DNA of 64,000 bases from Palsa-465 sp963800475 (GTDB taxonomy: Bacteria > Actinomycetota > Thermoleophilia > Solirubrobacterales > Solirubrobacteraceae): assembly GCA_963800475.1 (NCBI GenBank), contig CAWDAZ010000002.1, positions 868,001-932,000 on the forward strand. The letters run 5' to 3'. This document shows, in pieces, positions 26,285 through 35,669 of the stretch (the first letter of the stretch is position 1; each line of letters begins with the position of its first letter). The translations under genes and the position numbers were made by a program. Under the pieces are notes generated by a model, which ran no database searches, was not told the origin of the DNA, and was given only the letters and a program-made list of their open reading frames with translations.

Positions 26285-26339
26285 AAAAGTAAACCGGACG
26301 CACGATCTGTAAAAACCGGGCGTCCGAAATGTTACTTTT
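26285..26339. promoter_or_regulatory. Palindromic TetR operator in the divergent acyl-CoA operon promoter
   Basis: AAAAGTAAACCGGACGC (26285-26301) and its imperfect reverse complement GCGTCCGAAATGTTACTTTT (26320-26339) face each other between the acyl-CoA dehydrogenase gene and tetR. Matching parts are AAAAGTAA and CGGACGC. The placement covers both start regions, fitting binding by the divergent TetR protein. Confidence 0.65.
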
Positions 26340-26347
26340 GGGCGAAG

Positions 26348-27007
26348 ATGGCCGTCGTGACCCCAACTCATCGCACCCAGGAGCAGCGCCGGGCCGAGAC
26401 CCAGACCAAGCTGCTCGATGCAACGATCAAGAGCCTGCTCGAGGACGGTTACGCGCAGACCACGACCCGGCACGTCGCGGCGCTGGCCGGCGTCTCGGCG
26501 GGGGCGATGGCCCACTACTACCCGCGACGCGTCGACCTCGTGGCGTCGGCGATTGAGCGGCTTGCCGACCAGCGGCTCGAGGCGTGGGCCGAGCTCGCGC
26601 AGTCGCTTCCCGAGGAGCCGGCCGAGCGGCTGCCGGCGCTGCTCGACCATCTCTGGGAGGACTTCTCCGGGCCGCTGTTCACGGTGTTCGTCAAGTTGTG
26701 GATCGCGGCGGCCGATGACCCCGAGCTGTACGAGCGGCTCGCCGTCGAGGAGCGCCGGATCGCCAGGGAGATCGGAAGGCTCGCCGCGCGGTCGATCGGC
26801 GAGATCCAGCGCCAGTCGGGCTGGGAGGGGCGGTTGCTGGTGGCGCTCGCGGCGGTACGCGGGCTCGCGCTGACCGAGCGCTTCGAGCCGCGCACCGAGC
26901 CGCGGGCGGATCCGTGGCCGGCGGCGCGCGCGGCGCTGCTCGAAGCTTTTGAGACCCCGCTCAGCCGGGAGAAGACTGCGAGGCGAGGTCGCGCTCGAGG
27001 GACGTAG
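26348..27007 (+). CDS. TetR-family regulator, divergent from the acyl-CoA operon
   Basis: The 219-residue protein has an N-terminal HTH (IKSLLEDGYAQTTTRHVAALAGVSAGAMAHYYPRRVDLV) and a C-terminal helical domain with ALLEAFETPLSREKTARRGRARGT at its end. ATG 26348 (MAVVTPTHRTQEQRR) is used. A long upstream frame is only a shadow of the dehydrogenase. It likely senses an acyl-CoA or a related molecule and represses the operon and itself through the adjacent inverted repeat (inference from position). Confidence 0.9.
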   Translation: MAVVTPTHRTQEQRRAETQTKLLDATIKSLLEDGYAQTTTRHVAALAGVSAGAMAHYYPRRVDLVASAIERLADQRLEAWAELAQSLPEEPAERLPALLDHLWEDFSGPLFTVFVKLWIAAADDPELYERLAVEERRIAREIGRLAARSIGEIQRQSGWEGRLLVALAAVRGLALTERFEPRTEPRADPWPAARAALLEAFETPLSREKTARRGRARGT

Positions 27008-27042
27008 CCGGACCAGCCGGCGGGAGAGGCAGGAGGGAGACG

Positions 27043-28914
27043 ATGTTGGGAGGCATCAAGATCAGGAGGCTCCGGCGTGCGTGCGCGCCGGTGGTAGCGG
27101 CGGCGTTGTGCGCAGCCGCGCCGGCGGCGCAGGCGAGCGTGACCCAACACGGGTATCTCACGGCGCCTGATGGCTCCTCCCTCCAATACACGGTCGTGCT
27201 TCCGAGCGCGCAGGGGCGGTTCCCGGTGGTTATGGACTACGACGGTTACTCGGCGGGTTACGAGCCGACGGGCGACAACGGCGACGGGCCGTTCATGAGC
27301 GCCCTGTTGGCGAAGGGGTTTGCGGTGATGGGGGTCAACGTTCCGGGAACAGGATGCTCGAGCGGCTCCGTCTACCCGCCGTTCAGCAAGGCCTGGGCCC
27401 AGGACGGTGCGGCGGCGGTCACATGGGCCGCCTCGCAGCCTTGGTCGACCGGCAAGGTCGGGATGCTGGGCGCGTCGTTCCCCGGGTTCATGGCGCTGTA
27501 CGTCGCCGCAGAGCGACCGCGCGGCTTGGTCGCGATCGCTCCGAGCGGTTGGACGGGCAACTTCTACGACGCGGTCTACCCCGGCGGGATCTACGACGAT
27601 GTGTTCCCGAATCTGTTCGACGCGGATCAGCTCCAGGGCAGCCTCGGGAACGAGGAGACCGCCCCTCAGAATCAGGACGCGCGGTGCGAACAGAACTTCG
27701 CTGAGGACCAGGCGACCCGGGTCCCGGGCCAGAACGGCGGGCCGCCTCTGGATTACGTTGCCGTGCAGGCGCCGCAGCATCCATACACCGACGACCTCTG
27801 GACGAATCTGTTGTGGGAGCTCGACGGCGCGATCCCCAACATCAACGTGCCGGTGCTGAGCCTGAACGGCTACCAGGATCAAGTCGCGTCCGGGACCGGC
27901 AGCAACTACTACTCGCTGCTCGACCCGCGCCAATCGTGGTTCATCCTCACCAACGGCTGGCACGCGATCGGGCTCGAGTCGCAAACGTGGGTCGACCAGA
28001 CGGTCGCGTTTCTTGACCACTTCGTGGCCGGTGCGGACAACGGCTGGGAGAACACGCCGAAGGTGCAGATCTGGCACGAGACCGGCATCACCGGCAGCGG
28101 CGACGTCGAGCCGAGGTGGACCACCAGCGCGTCCAGCTGGCCGCCGCCGACGACCACGGAGGGGCTCTATCTGCGCTCCGGCGATCTGCTGAGCCAGCAT
28201 CGTCCCGCGAGCTCCGAGGCATCGGACTCATATCGGTATCCGCTGCCCGCCGGATCGATGGCCGACCCTCAGGGGATGGGCGACGATCCGAGCGCGCCCG
28301 CTTCCAACCTGTGGGGACAGCAGCCGGTTCCGCCCGGTGGGAACGTCGCCTACACCACGCCTCCTCTGGCGCACGACCTCGACATCGCCGGGCCGTCGAG
28401 CCTGAACGTATGGCTGGCCTCGACCGCGACCGATACCGACGTGCAGGCAACGATCACCGAGGTTAGGCCCGATGGCCAGGAGCAGTACATCCAGCGCGGA
28501 TGGCTGCGGCTCTCCGACCGCAAGCTCGGCCCGGGGTCCACGGCCACCTGGCCGCGCCCGACCTACCTGAAGGCGGACGTTCAGCCACTCGTACCCGGGA
28601 CGCCGACGTACGCGCGGATCCCGATCTACCCGTTCGAACACGTCTTCCGCCGCGGCTCGAGCATCCGCGTCGCGATCGAGGCGCCGGTCGGCATCACGGG
28701 GACGTTCGGGTTCCTGTTCAACCCGACCCCGGCGACCAACACGGTCTGGCACGACCGCCGCCATATCAGCGAGTGGGTGTTCGACGCGCTGCCGATCACG
28801 ACCGCCGTCCCGGCCCTGCCGGCGTGCGGGAGCGTCGTTGAAGAGCCGTGCCGCACGAACACCGAACCGGTCCCGTCGGCGGATGCGAACAGACGGCCGC
28901 ACGAGCGCGGATGA
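27043..28914 (+). CDS. Secreted CocE/NonD-type hydrolase (X-Pro peptidase S15-like)
   Basis: The 623-residue protein has a signal peptide (VVAAALCAAAPAAQA) and an alpha/beta-hydrolase domain with FPVVMDYDGYSAGY, GVNVPGTGCSSGS and nucleophile elbow GMLGASFPGFMAL (catalytic Ser), later NGWHAIG (candidate His). The C-terminal third is a jelly-roll (GPSSLNVWLASTATDTDVQATITEVRPDG) as in cocaine esterase and X-Pro dipeptidyl peptidases. It hydrolyses an ester or amide outside the cell. AGGAGGGA precedes ATG 27043. The stop overlaps the next start (ATGA). Confidence 0.85.
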   Translation: MLGGIKIRRLRRACAPVVAAALCAAAPAAQASVTQHGYLTAPDGSSLQYTVVLPSAQGRFPVVMDYDGYSAGYEPTGDNGDGPFMSALLAKGFAVMGVNVPGTGCSSGSVYPPFSKAWAQDGAAAVTWAASQPWSTGKVGMLGASFPGFMALYVAAERPRGLVAIAPSGWTGNFYDAVYPGGIYDDVFPNLFDADQLQGSLGNEETAPQNQDARCEQNFAEDQATRVPGQNGGPPLDYVAVQAPQHPYTDDLWTNLLWELDGAIPNINVPVLSLNGYQDQVASGTGSNYYSLLDPRQSWFILTNGWHAIGLESQTWVDQTVAFLDHFVAGADNGWENTPKVQIWHETGITGSGDVEPRWTTSASSWPPPTTTEGLYLRSGDLLSQHRPASSEASDSYRYPLPAGSMADPQGMGDDPSAPASNLWGQQPVPPGGNVAYTTPPLAHDLDIAGPSSLNVWLASTATDTDVQATITEVRPDGQEQYIQRGWLRLSDRKLGPGSTATWPRPTYLKADVQPLVPGTPTYARIPIYPFEHVFRRGSSIRVAIEAPVGITGTFGFLFNPTPATNTVWHDRRHISEWVFDALPITTAVPALPACGSVVEEPCRTNTEPVPSADANRRPHERG

Positions 28915-30449
28915 CGCGCGCTGCGTTCAGGTTTGGGTTGGCCGGGGTGGTCGCGGTTGGGCTGCTCGGTGCGGGTGCCGCGGCGCCGGTTGCGGTCGCG
29001 GCGTCGGCCGCGGTGCCGGTGCCGAGCGCCGATCCGTTCTATGCGCCGCCGGCGGATCTGGCGTCGTACGCGCCCGGCGCGATCCTGCGCTGGCGGGCGG
29101 TAGCGGTTTCGGGGGTGTCCGATGCCTCAGCGGTGTACCAGTTGCTGTACCGGACGACCGATGCGACGGGACACCCGATCGCGACGGTCACGACGCTGTT
29201 CTTGCCGAGCAACCCGGCTCCGGGAGGGCGTGACCTGATCTCCGGATTCCCGGCCGAGGACAGTCTGTCGACCAAGTGCGCACCCTCGTACGTACTGCGC
29301 TCGGGTCAGGTGTCGGGCGTTGGTGATGCCGGTGACGCGGAGAGTGTCCAGTCTTTCCTCCAGTACGGCTGGGACGTCGAATTTCCCGACTACGAGGGCC
29401 CCAACTCGGAGTGGACAGTCGGGCTGTTGGAGGGCTACACGGCGCTGGACGGGATCCGCGCGGTTGAGCACTTCGCCCCCGCCGATCTCGAAGGCGCGCG
29501 CACCCGAGTCGCGACCGCGGGCTACTCGGGCGGCGCGCTCCCCACGTTGTGGGGGGCGTCGCTGGCGAAGAGCTACGCGCCCGAGCTCAACATCGTCGCC
29601 GCGGCCTCCGGTGGCAACGCTCCTGACCCGGTCGAGAACCTCGCCGCGCTAAACGGCAGCCCGCTGTTCGGAACGGTGGTCGGCGTCGCGGTCGGCGTCA
29701 ACCGTGCCTTCCCCGAGCTTCACCTCGACTCGATCCTGAACGCCCGAGGCCGGGCGCTCGCCGCCACCGACGGCCGGGACGGCGACGGTTGCGGCGGGCT
29801 GGTCTTCAACGCACCGGGTGGGACTGTCGCCGAGTACTCAAACTACCCCACCCCCCAGGCGCTGCTGGCCGCCCCGAACGTGCGCGCCGTGTTTGCGCAC
29901 GAGGATCTGATCGGCCGCGCAGCACCCGCCGCGCCGTCGCTGATCGTCAACTCGGCCCAGGACGAGCTCGCGTTCATCGGACCCGTTAACGAGCTCGTGG
30001 ATGCCGACTGCGCCCAAGGCGCCGTGATCGATTACCAGACCCCGCCCGGCGAGCACGTCACCGGCGACGAGTTCTTTGGGCAATACGCGCTCCCGTATAT
30101 CCAGGACCGGTTCGCGGGCAAGCCGGCACCCGACACCTGCCCAGCTGGATCCAGGAAGCCGCCGACTTCGCCGCCGTACGGGACGAAGCTGACCAGATCG
30201 TTGGTCAGCAAGCGCGAGCACCGCGCCACATTCAGATTCACCGCGGCGGGGGCCGTGACGGGTTTTGAGTGCGCGCTGATCAGGCCGAAAAAGGCCGAAC
30301 GCCAGACGAACACGAAGGTCGTGTTCACGCCCTGCAACTCGCCCAGGACCTACACGCACCTGAACGGCGGCAGGTACACGTTCGAGGTCCGGGCGGTGAA
30401 CTCCGCCGGTTCTGATCCTCGTCCGGCGATCAAGAGGTTCGCGATCTAG
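28911..30449 (+). CDS. Secretory lipase (LIP family)
   Basis: The 512-residue product begins at ATG 28911, overlapping the upstream stop by 4 bp. It carries a signal peptide (VVAVGLLGAGAAAPVAVAA) and the LIP-family core with LLYRTTDATGHPIATVTTLFLP, VQSFLQYGWDVEFPDYEGP, the nucleophile elbow VATAGYSGGALPTLW (Ser in GYSGG), and an Asp and a His (NSAQDELAF, PGEHVTGD). The C-terminal 80 residues form a small beta domain (FRFTAAGAVTGFECALIRPKK), probably for substrate or surface binding. Secreted ester or triglyceride hydrolysis is expected. Confidence 0.85.
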   Translation: MTRAAFRFGLAGVVAVGLLGAGAAAPVAVAASAAVPVPSADPFYAPPADLASYAPGAILRWRAVAVSGVSDASAVYQLLYRTTDATGHPIATVTTLFLPSNPAPGGRDLISGFPAEDSLSTKCAPSYVLRSGQVSGVGDAGDAESVQSFLQYGWDVEFPDYEGPNSEWTVGLLEGYTALDGIRAVEHFAPADLEGARTRVATAGYSGGALPTLWGASLAKSYAPELNIVAAASGGNAPDPVENLAALNGSPLFGTVVGVAVGVNRAFPELHLDSILNARGRALAATDGRDGDGCGGLVFNAPGGTVAEYSNYPTPQALLAAPNVRAVFAHEDLIGRAAPAAPSLIVNSAQDELAFIGPVNELVDADCAQGAVIDYQTPPGEHVTGDEFFGQYALPYIQDRFAGKPAPDTCPAGSRKPPTSPPYGTKLTRSLVSKREHRATFRFTAAGAVTGFECALIRPKKAERQTNTKVVFTPCNSPRTYTHLNGGRYTFEVRAVNSAGSDPRPAIKRFAI

Positions 30450-30544
30450 CAGCCATGCGCTCCGATGGGGAGCGCCAGAAGCGGGCACGCGCAACGTTAA
30501 GCGATACAGCGGGCAACGCCGCTGGGCGCCAGGAGGTAGCAGCA

Positions 30545-31764
30545 GTGAAGTCGGGAGGCAGGTCCATCGTGAGAGTGACAAGAGCGTGGCGCCGTCGCGC
30601 GACCCTGATCGCCGCAGTGTGCGGGCTGGCGCTCGGGCCTGCGACCGCTAGCGCCAACAAGCTCGTGACGATCACGATCCCGGATCGGCATCGCGAAATT
30701 CCGGCGCAGTGGCTGAACTACTACAAGGGGCCGCCGCGCGCCAACGTGCTGCTGCCCGACGGCTACACACCGCACAGGCGCTACCCGCTGCTGGTCCTGC
30801 TGCACGGGCTGAACGGGGACTACGACTCGTACGCCTATGGCGGAAACGGCGGAGATACGGTCGTGTTCAAGGGCTTCCCCGGGATCGTCGTGATCGCCGG
30901 AAGGTGAGGTCGGCTGGTACGCGGACTGGTTCAACAACGGCGCATACGGCACGCCCCGCGTGGGAGAGCTACACCTCGACGAGGCGATCCCGCAGATCGT
31001 GCGCGCGCTACAGAGTCCTCCCGCAGCGCCGCTACCACGCGCTGTTCGGGATCTCGATGGGCGGGCTGGGCGCCGCGTACCTGGGCGGGCGGCTGCCGGG
31101 GTTCTTCGGCTCGATCGGGGCGTTGTCGGGGTTCGTCGACCTGCAGGCGGCCCCTGAGATCGTCACGCCCAGCATGGACGAGCTCAGCGGCGCGTCGCCC
31201 GGATCGGTGGTCGGGCCCGAGGACGGCTTCTACACGACCGGGCACAACCCGACTGCGCTGGTGGCCAACCTGAAGCACACTCGCGTGTTTCTGAGCGCCG
31301 GGAACGGTGTCCCCACGCCCCCCGACGGCGACGGCGGCGGGGTGGGCAACGCCGAGGAGGCGGGCGTGATCCGCCCGATGTCCGACGATTACGACGCGGC
31401 ACTGAAGGCCGCCGGAATCGACGTCACCTACCAGACGCACAACGGCTGCCACTGCTGGCCCGACTTCCAGGACGAGCTGCGCCACGCGATCGCGTGGGGG
31501 CCGTTCAAGCCCGTCGTCGAGCACCCGGCCGACTGGGTCAACGACACCGTGGCCACCCACGGGCAGCTGTGGGACCTCGGCTACCGCTTCGCCTCGCACC
31601 CGACCGCGGTGGTGCGGTTCATCCGCACGGGCCGGCGGCTCCAGATCGGCGCGGCGGGGACCTTGGTGACGCTCACCACCGGCGGCGGCTGTGTGCTGCG
31701 GCTGGCCACCCCGGCGGACGTTCGGCTCCCGACGAGGAGCTGCTCGCCGCATCCTGCGCGCTGA
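30545..31764 (+). pseudogene. Secreted esterase (PHB-depolymerase/antigen-85-like), frameshifted
   Basis: The start GTG 30545 follows AGGAGG (30531-30536). The first part encodes a signal peptide and LLVLLHGLNGDYDSYA (oxyanion loop) and stops at 30907. Homologous coding resumes in other frames: GEVGWYADWFNNGAYGTPR (frame of 30906), WESY, HLDEAIPQIV, then RYHALFGISMGGLGAAYLGG (catalytic Ser) to the stop at 31764. Four shifts within about 110 bp, between 30900 and 31010, would have to be repaired for one protein. Either the gene is inactivated or this short patch carries base-calling errors. It would be the third secreted hydrolase in tandem. Confidence 0.75.
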
Positions 31765-31821
31765 GGGCGACCCCGACCGCGTGACGGCAGCGAGCTACTA
31801 GCCCGAGGCGCCCCGCGCCGG

Positions 31822-33375
31822 CTACGCGTTCACCGCCGGTCGCCGCATCAGCAGGAACGTGGCGAGCACGAGCTCGACGAAGATGAACGCGGCGAGGATG
31901 CCGGCCGCGGTCGCGGGCCGGAGTGCGAAGAACCCGTTGTCGAAGCCGAGCACGCCCGAGTTGTCGAACGCGGCGAGGCGGGCTCCGACGTGCGCGGCCG
32001 AACCGAGTCCTGCGTACGCCCACCTGGCGTATACGAGGTTGCTGATCCCCGACATGACCCCCGGCAGCTGAGCGAGCGGGATCAGTCCGCCGGCCAGCAG
32101 TAGCTGGGGCATCAACAACAGCGGAATCGTGCCGGCCGCCCGATCCACGGTTCGCGCCGCGCACGAGACCGCCAGCCCCATCGCCGAGCTGGCCCACGCC
32201 GTCAGCACGGCGATCCCGAGCAGCTCGAGCGCTCCCGCGGTGCCGATCCCGAGCGGCCGCAGGGCCAGCACGACGATCGTCAGCAGCAGCACCTGGACGA
32301 AGTTGAGCGCGAACAGGACCAGTGCCTTGGACAGCACATACGCGTCGAGCCGAATCCCGACATCGAACTCCCGCTCGACCAGGCCGCGCTCCTTGACCAC
32401 CTCCCGGACCGACGAGGCGACGCCGAGCCAGATCGCCCCCGTCATCAGCAGGAACACGAGCTCGACCGCGGCGATTGGGGACGCGCTCGAGGTCAGGGCG
32501 GCGGACCGGAACACAATCGCGATCAGCAGACCGATCAGCGGCGCCTGCAGGACCAGCACGTAGAGCGTTCGTCGATCCCGCACCATCGTGCGGAGGTACC
32601 GGCCGGCCAGAACGCGAAGCTCGAGCCCGAACGATCGGTCGGGGGCGACTGGTGCGCTCGCGGTCGCCGGCGCCTCAATCGCATCGGCCTCCGGCGGCTG
32701 CTCCTGAGCGACTGCGGTGACGTGCGCGCGCGCTCCCGACGAGCCCCCCCGATATGCGGTCCGGCCGTCCTGAAGCACGATCACCTCGTCGCAGAGGTCG
32801 AGGCTGGTGGTCGCGTGTGTGGCGACGAGCACTGCGCGGCCGTGGCGCGACAGGCGCAGGAACAGTTGCATCAACCGGCGCTCGAGCACCTCGTCCAGGC
32901 CGCTGGTCGGCTCGTCGAGCAGCAGCACCTGGGGGTTACCGACCAGCTCGAGCCCGCACGCGGCCCTGCGTCGTTCTCCCCCGGAGAGGTCGCGGATCAG
33001 CGTGTCGGCCTGCGCGGCGAGGCCCAGCTCGTCGAGCACCGTCTCGACCCGCAAGCCGACATCGGCGTCGCCATCGAGACGCAGATGAGCCGCGTAGCGA
33101 AGCGCCTCGCGCGTCGTCAGGCGGTCGTGGACGCTCTCGCGCTGGGGCACGTACCCGAGCGTTTGCACGGCTGCCGCGGTCGGTCGTTGGTCCCAGGTGG
33201 CGCTCCCGGCGCTCGGCCTGGCGATCCCGGCCAGCACGCGGAGCAGCGTCGACTTTCCCGACCCGTTGGGCCCCATCAGCGCGACCAGCGAGCCCGGAGC
33301 GACCTCCAGCGAAACCGGACCCAAGATCCGCACGCCGCCGGCAACCCGCACCTCCAGATCCTGCGCATCCAGCAC
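31822..33375 (-). CDS. ABC transporter: fused ATPase and ABC-2 permease (ABCG-like half transporter)
   Basis: The 517-residue protein joins a nucleotide-binding domain (residues 1-210) and a membrane domain (250-517). Motifs: Walker A GPNGSGKST, signature LSGGERRR, Walker B VLLLDEPTSGLD and the switch His in VLVATHATTSLD. A Pro/Ala linker follows at about 215-245. Six or so TM helices (LYVLVLQAPLIGLLIAIVF, VFLLMTGAIWLGVASS, and others) match ABC-2 type exporters. The domain order is ATPase first, as in ABCG half transporters, so it should act as a dimer. The substrate is unknown. Confidence 0.88.
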   Translation of the reverse strand: MLDAQDLEVRVAGGVRILGPVSLEVAPGSLVALMGPNGSGKSTLLRVLAGIARPSAGSATWDQRPTAAAVQTLGYVPQRESVHDRLTTREALRYAAHLRLDGDADVGLRVETVLDELGLAAQADTLIRDLSGGERRRAACGLELVGNPQVLLLDEPTSGLDEVLERRLMQLFLRLSRHGRAVLVATHATTSLDLCDEVIVLQDGRTAYRGGSSGARAHVTAVAQEQPPEADAIEAPATASAPVAPDRSFGLELRVLAGRYLRTMVRDRRTLYVLVLQAPLIGLLIAIVFRSAALTSSASPIAAVELVFLLMTGAIWLGVASSVREVVKERGLVEREFDVGIRLDAYVLSKALVLFALNFVQVLLLTIVVLALRPLGIGTAGALELLGIAVLTAWASSAMGLAVSCAARTVDRAAGTIPLLLMPQLLLAGGLIPLAQLPGVMSGISNLVYARWAYAGLGSAAHVGARLAAFDNSGVLGFDNGFFALRPATAAGILAAFIFVELVLATFLLMRRPAVNA

Positions 33376-33419
33376 GCCGGGAGCCTAAACCGACCGACCC
33401 GGGCCGGCCTACCGCAGGC

Positions 33420-35540
33420 TCAGCGCCGCGCGCCGCCGAACGGCGACGTGCCACAGCGGAAGAAGTACGCGAGCCGGGTGAGCGGCACCTGCACGGTTGC
33501 TGTTCGCGCGCCACGCTCGCGCAGCCCGGTCTGCGGATCGCGCCAGCAGCCGGCAGGGAAGTAGACCGAGCGGCTGATCGAGCCTTGGGTGACAACCGGG
33601 GCGACGAGCACGTCGTCGCCGAGCGTCCACTCCTGCTGCGCCAGCGCGGCGTTCTGATCGCCGGGGAACTCGAGCCACAGTGGCCGGGTCGGCGGCACCC
33701 CGGTCGCGTCACCCCGCTTCCAGAGCGCGAGGATCAGCGGCGCCGCCCGCTTATGCAGCAGCGACAGCGCGCGGTAGGCGTCGACCGTCTGCTGGTCCTA
33801 GGACCATGGCGTGTGGGTGCCCGTCCGGCCGGAGCCGTGCAGGCGGAAGACGGGGCTGAGCGCGGCCCACTCGGCCCACCGCAGGAACAGCTCCTTGGTC
33901 GTCGGCGGTGTCGTGTAGTCGTAGTAGCCGCCGATGTCGGTGCCGAAGCCGAAGGCGCCGCCGATCGCGCGGCTGAGCATGTCCTCGGTGGACGAGGCGA
34001 GCCCGGCCGCCTGGCTCCAGTCGGTCGACTCGTCGCCGGGGAAGTTGGCGGCCTCGTAGCGTGCCGAGCCAGTGAAGCCGGCGCGGTTGAAGAACCACAG
34101 CCGGCGCTCCGGGTGCGCTCTCTCGTAGGCGGCGAGCTCCTTTCGCGTCGCCTGCATGTACAGGTCGATGTACCGGTTGTGCATCGTCGCGCCGGTCTCG
34201 CCGTCGTCGAAGCGCACTCCCGAGACGACGTCCTCGCCGAAGTCCTGCATGAAGCCATCGAAGCCGAGCCCGAACACCTTCGCGACCTCCCGCTTCCAGA
34301 ACGCGACCGCGGCCGGATTGGTGAAGTCCAGCAGCGCGATCCGAGTCCCGGTCGTGCTCGTCGTCAGGTACGTCTGCCCACTGGCGTCGCGCACGGTCAG
34401 GCCCGCCCGGTCCGGCGCCGAGCCGGGCGTGATCCATGGCCGCAGGTAGGCGAGGACGTGGATTCCGCGCGCGCGGAGCGTCGCGATCACGTGCGTCTGG
34501 TCGGCGAAGGCGATCTCGGGAATCAGCAAGAGGCCATCCTCGTCCGCGCTCGCGAAACCCCATCCCTCCAGGCGGTAGGCGGTGAGCGGCAGCCGGTAGC
34601 GCGTGACGTTGACCAGATCGGCCATCACGTTGGCGGTGTAGTCGCTCTGCGACTCGCCGACGTTCTTCACAAGCCGATCGAGCATCGGCCCGAGCGCCCA
34701 CAGCGGGGGCGCCGGCTGGCGGCCGGTGATGCCGGTCAGCGTCGCGATCGAGGTCCGCGCCGCGCCGGGCGCGACGACGTAGTCCAGCGCCGGCGCGTTC
34801 GCGGCGACGCTCCAGGCGCCGGGCTGGTCGGAGTCCATCCGGAAGCGCGAGAACTCCGGCTGGTCCAGCAGGAAGCCGTAGCCCGCCGATGAGACGAACT
34901 GGGCCTGCGGGTAGTAGGCGGCGGTGGGCCCGTTCGGGAACAGGACGGCGGCCGGCGTCCCCGCCTGGCCGAAGCCGGTGATGTTCTCCTCTTCGGTCCA
35001 GTTGGTCAGCACCTGGCCGTGCTGGTCCAGTGCGTTGTGGCGGCCGCCGAAGCCGTAGAACGCCTCGCCTGCGGGCGACGCGAATGCGTCGGTCATGATC
35101 GCCACGCCCGACGCCGGGTTGGCGCGAACCGTCACCCGCATCGCGCGGTTGCGCTGGGGGGTGAGCCCGACGCTCAGGGTCCGGCCGGTGGGGTCGTTCG
35201 TCGAAACCGTCAGCGTCACGCCGGCGCCGGACCGGGCGACCGCCGTGACCGCGCGTGCGGCGTATTGGATCCCGGAGCGGGTGCCACTCATCGGGTTGCC
35301 GCCCCACACGAGACCGTCGTACTGGGTGACCGACGCCTGCCCGACGAGGAACGCCAACGGCGCATACAGGTTGCCGCTGGGCGTGAGGTCGGTCCCCGGC
35401 GGGACCGGGTCGACGGTCGGCGCCATCACCGCCGCGGCCGGACGCGAGTTGGCGACCTCGGAGAGAACCGGCGCGCCGGAGCCAGGCGTGAACCGCAGAC
35501 GGAACGGCGAGCGGTCGACGATCGCGCGCACGTCGGGCAC
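33420..35540 (-). pseudogene. GH31 glycosidase with in-frame amber codon and missing N-terminus
   Basis: The frame reads as a GH31 alpha-glucosidase/xylosidase: GYGFLLDQPEFSRFRM, PPLWALGPMLDRL, GLGFDGFMQDFGEDVVSG (nucleophile Asp region), RLWFFNRAGFTGSARYEAANFPGDESTDW. A TAG at 33798-33800 interrupts codon 581 at HTPWS*DQQTVDAYRAL, where the family has Tyr (WSYD). The same frame then continues to a normal end at 33420 (LLHKRAAPLILALWKRGD, DVLVAPVVTQGS). The ORF begins with GTG 35540, with no signal peptide, beside a tRNA-like remnant, so the 5' end seems lost. Readthrough or a single sequencing error cannot be excluded. Confidence 0.82.
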
Positions 35541-35603
35541 GTGTAGTTCGATCGCCGGCTCTGGCTGCTCATCCTCCCGCGGCTCCGAGGGTGTCCGCTC
35601 GCG

Positions 35604-35652
35604 GTGCGCAGGGTGGGGATTCGAACCCTCGTTGGACGAAACCGCCCATGCC
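35604..35652 (-). other. Degenerate tRNA-Ser 3' remnant
   Basis: On the minus strand GCATGGGCGG...GTCCAACGAGGG then GTTCGAATCCCC resembles the variable arm and T-arm of a serine tRNA. The same segment occurs in better form at 44717-44794. The T-stem has two mismatches and no partner acceptor strand is nearby, so it is not a gene. It abuts the truncated 5' end of the GH31 pseudogene. Confidence 0.45.
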
Positions 35653-35669
35653 GAGAGAGTCGAGCGGCC

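Noticed and set aside
25217..26347. Upstream extension of the plus-strand tetR frame
   Set aside because: It is antisense to the acyl-CoA dehydrogenase gene; TetR family begins at ATG 26348.
32754..34892. 712-residue plus-strand ORF
   Set aside because: Antisense shadow of the ABC transporter and GH31 genes; Arg-rich with no domain.
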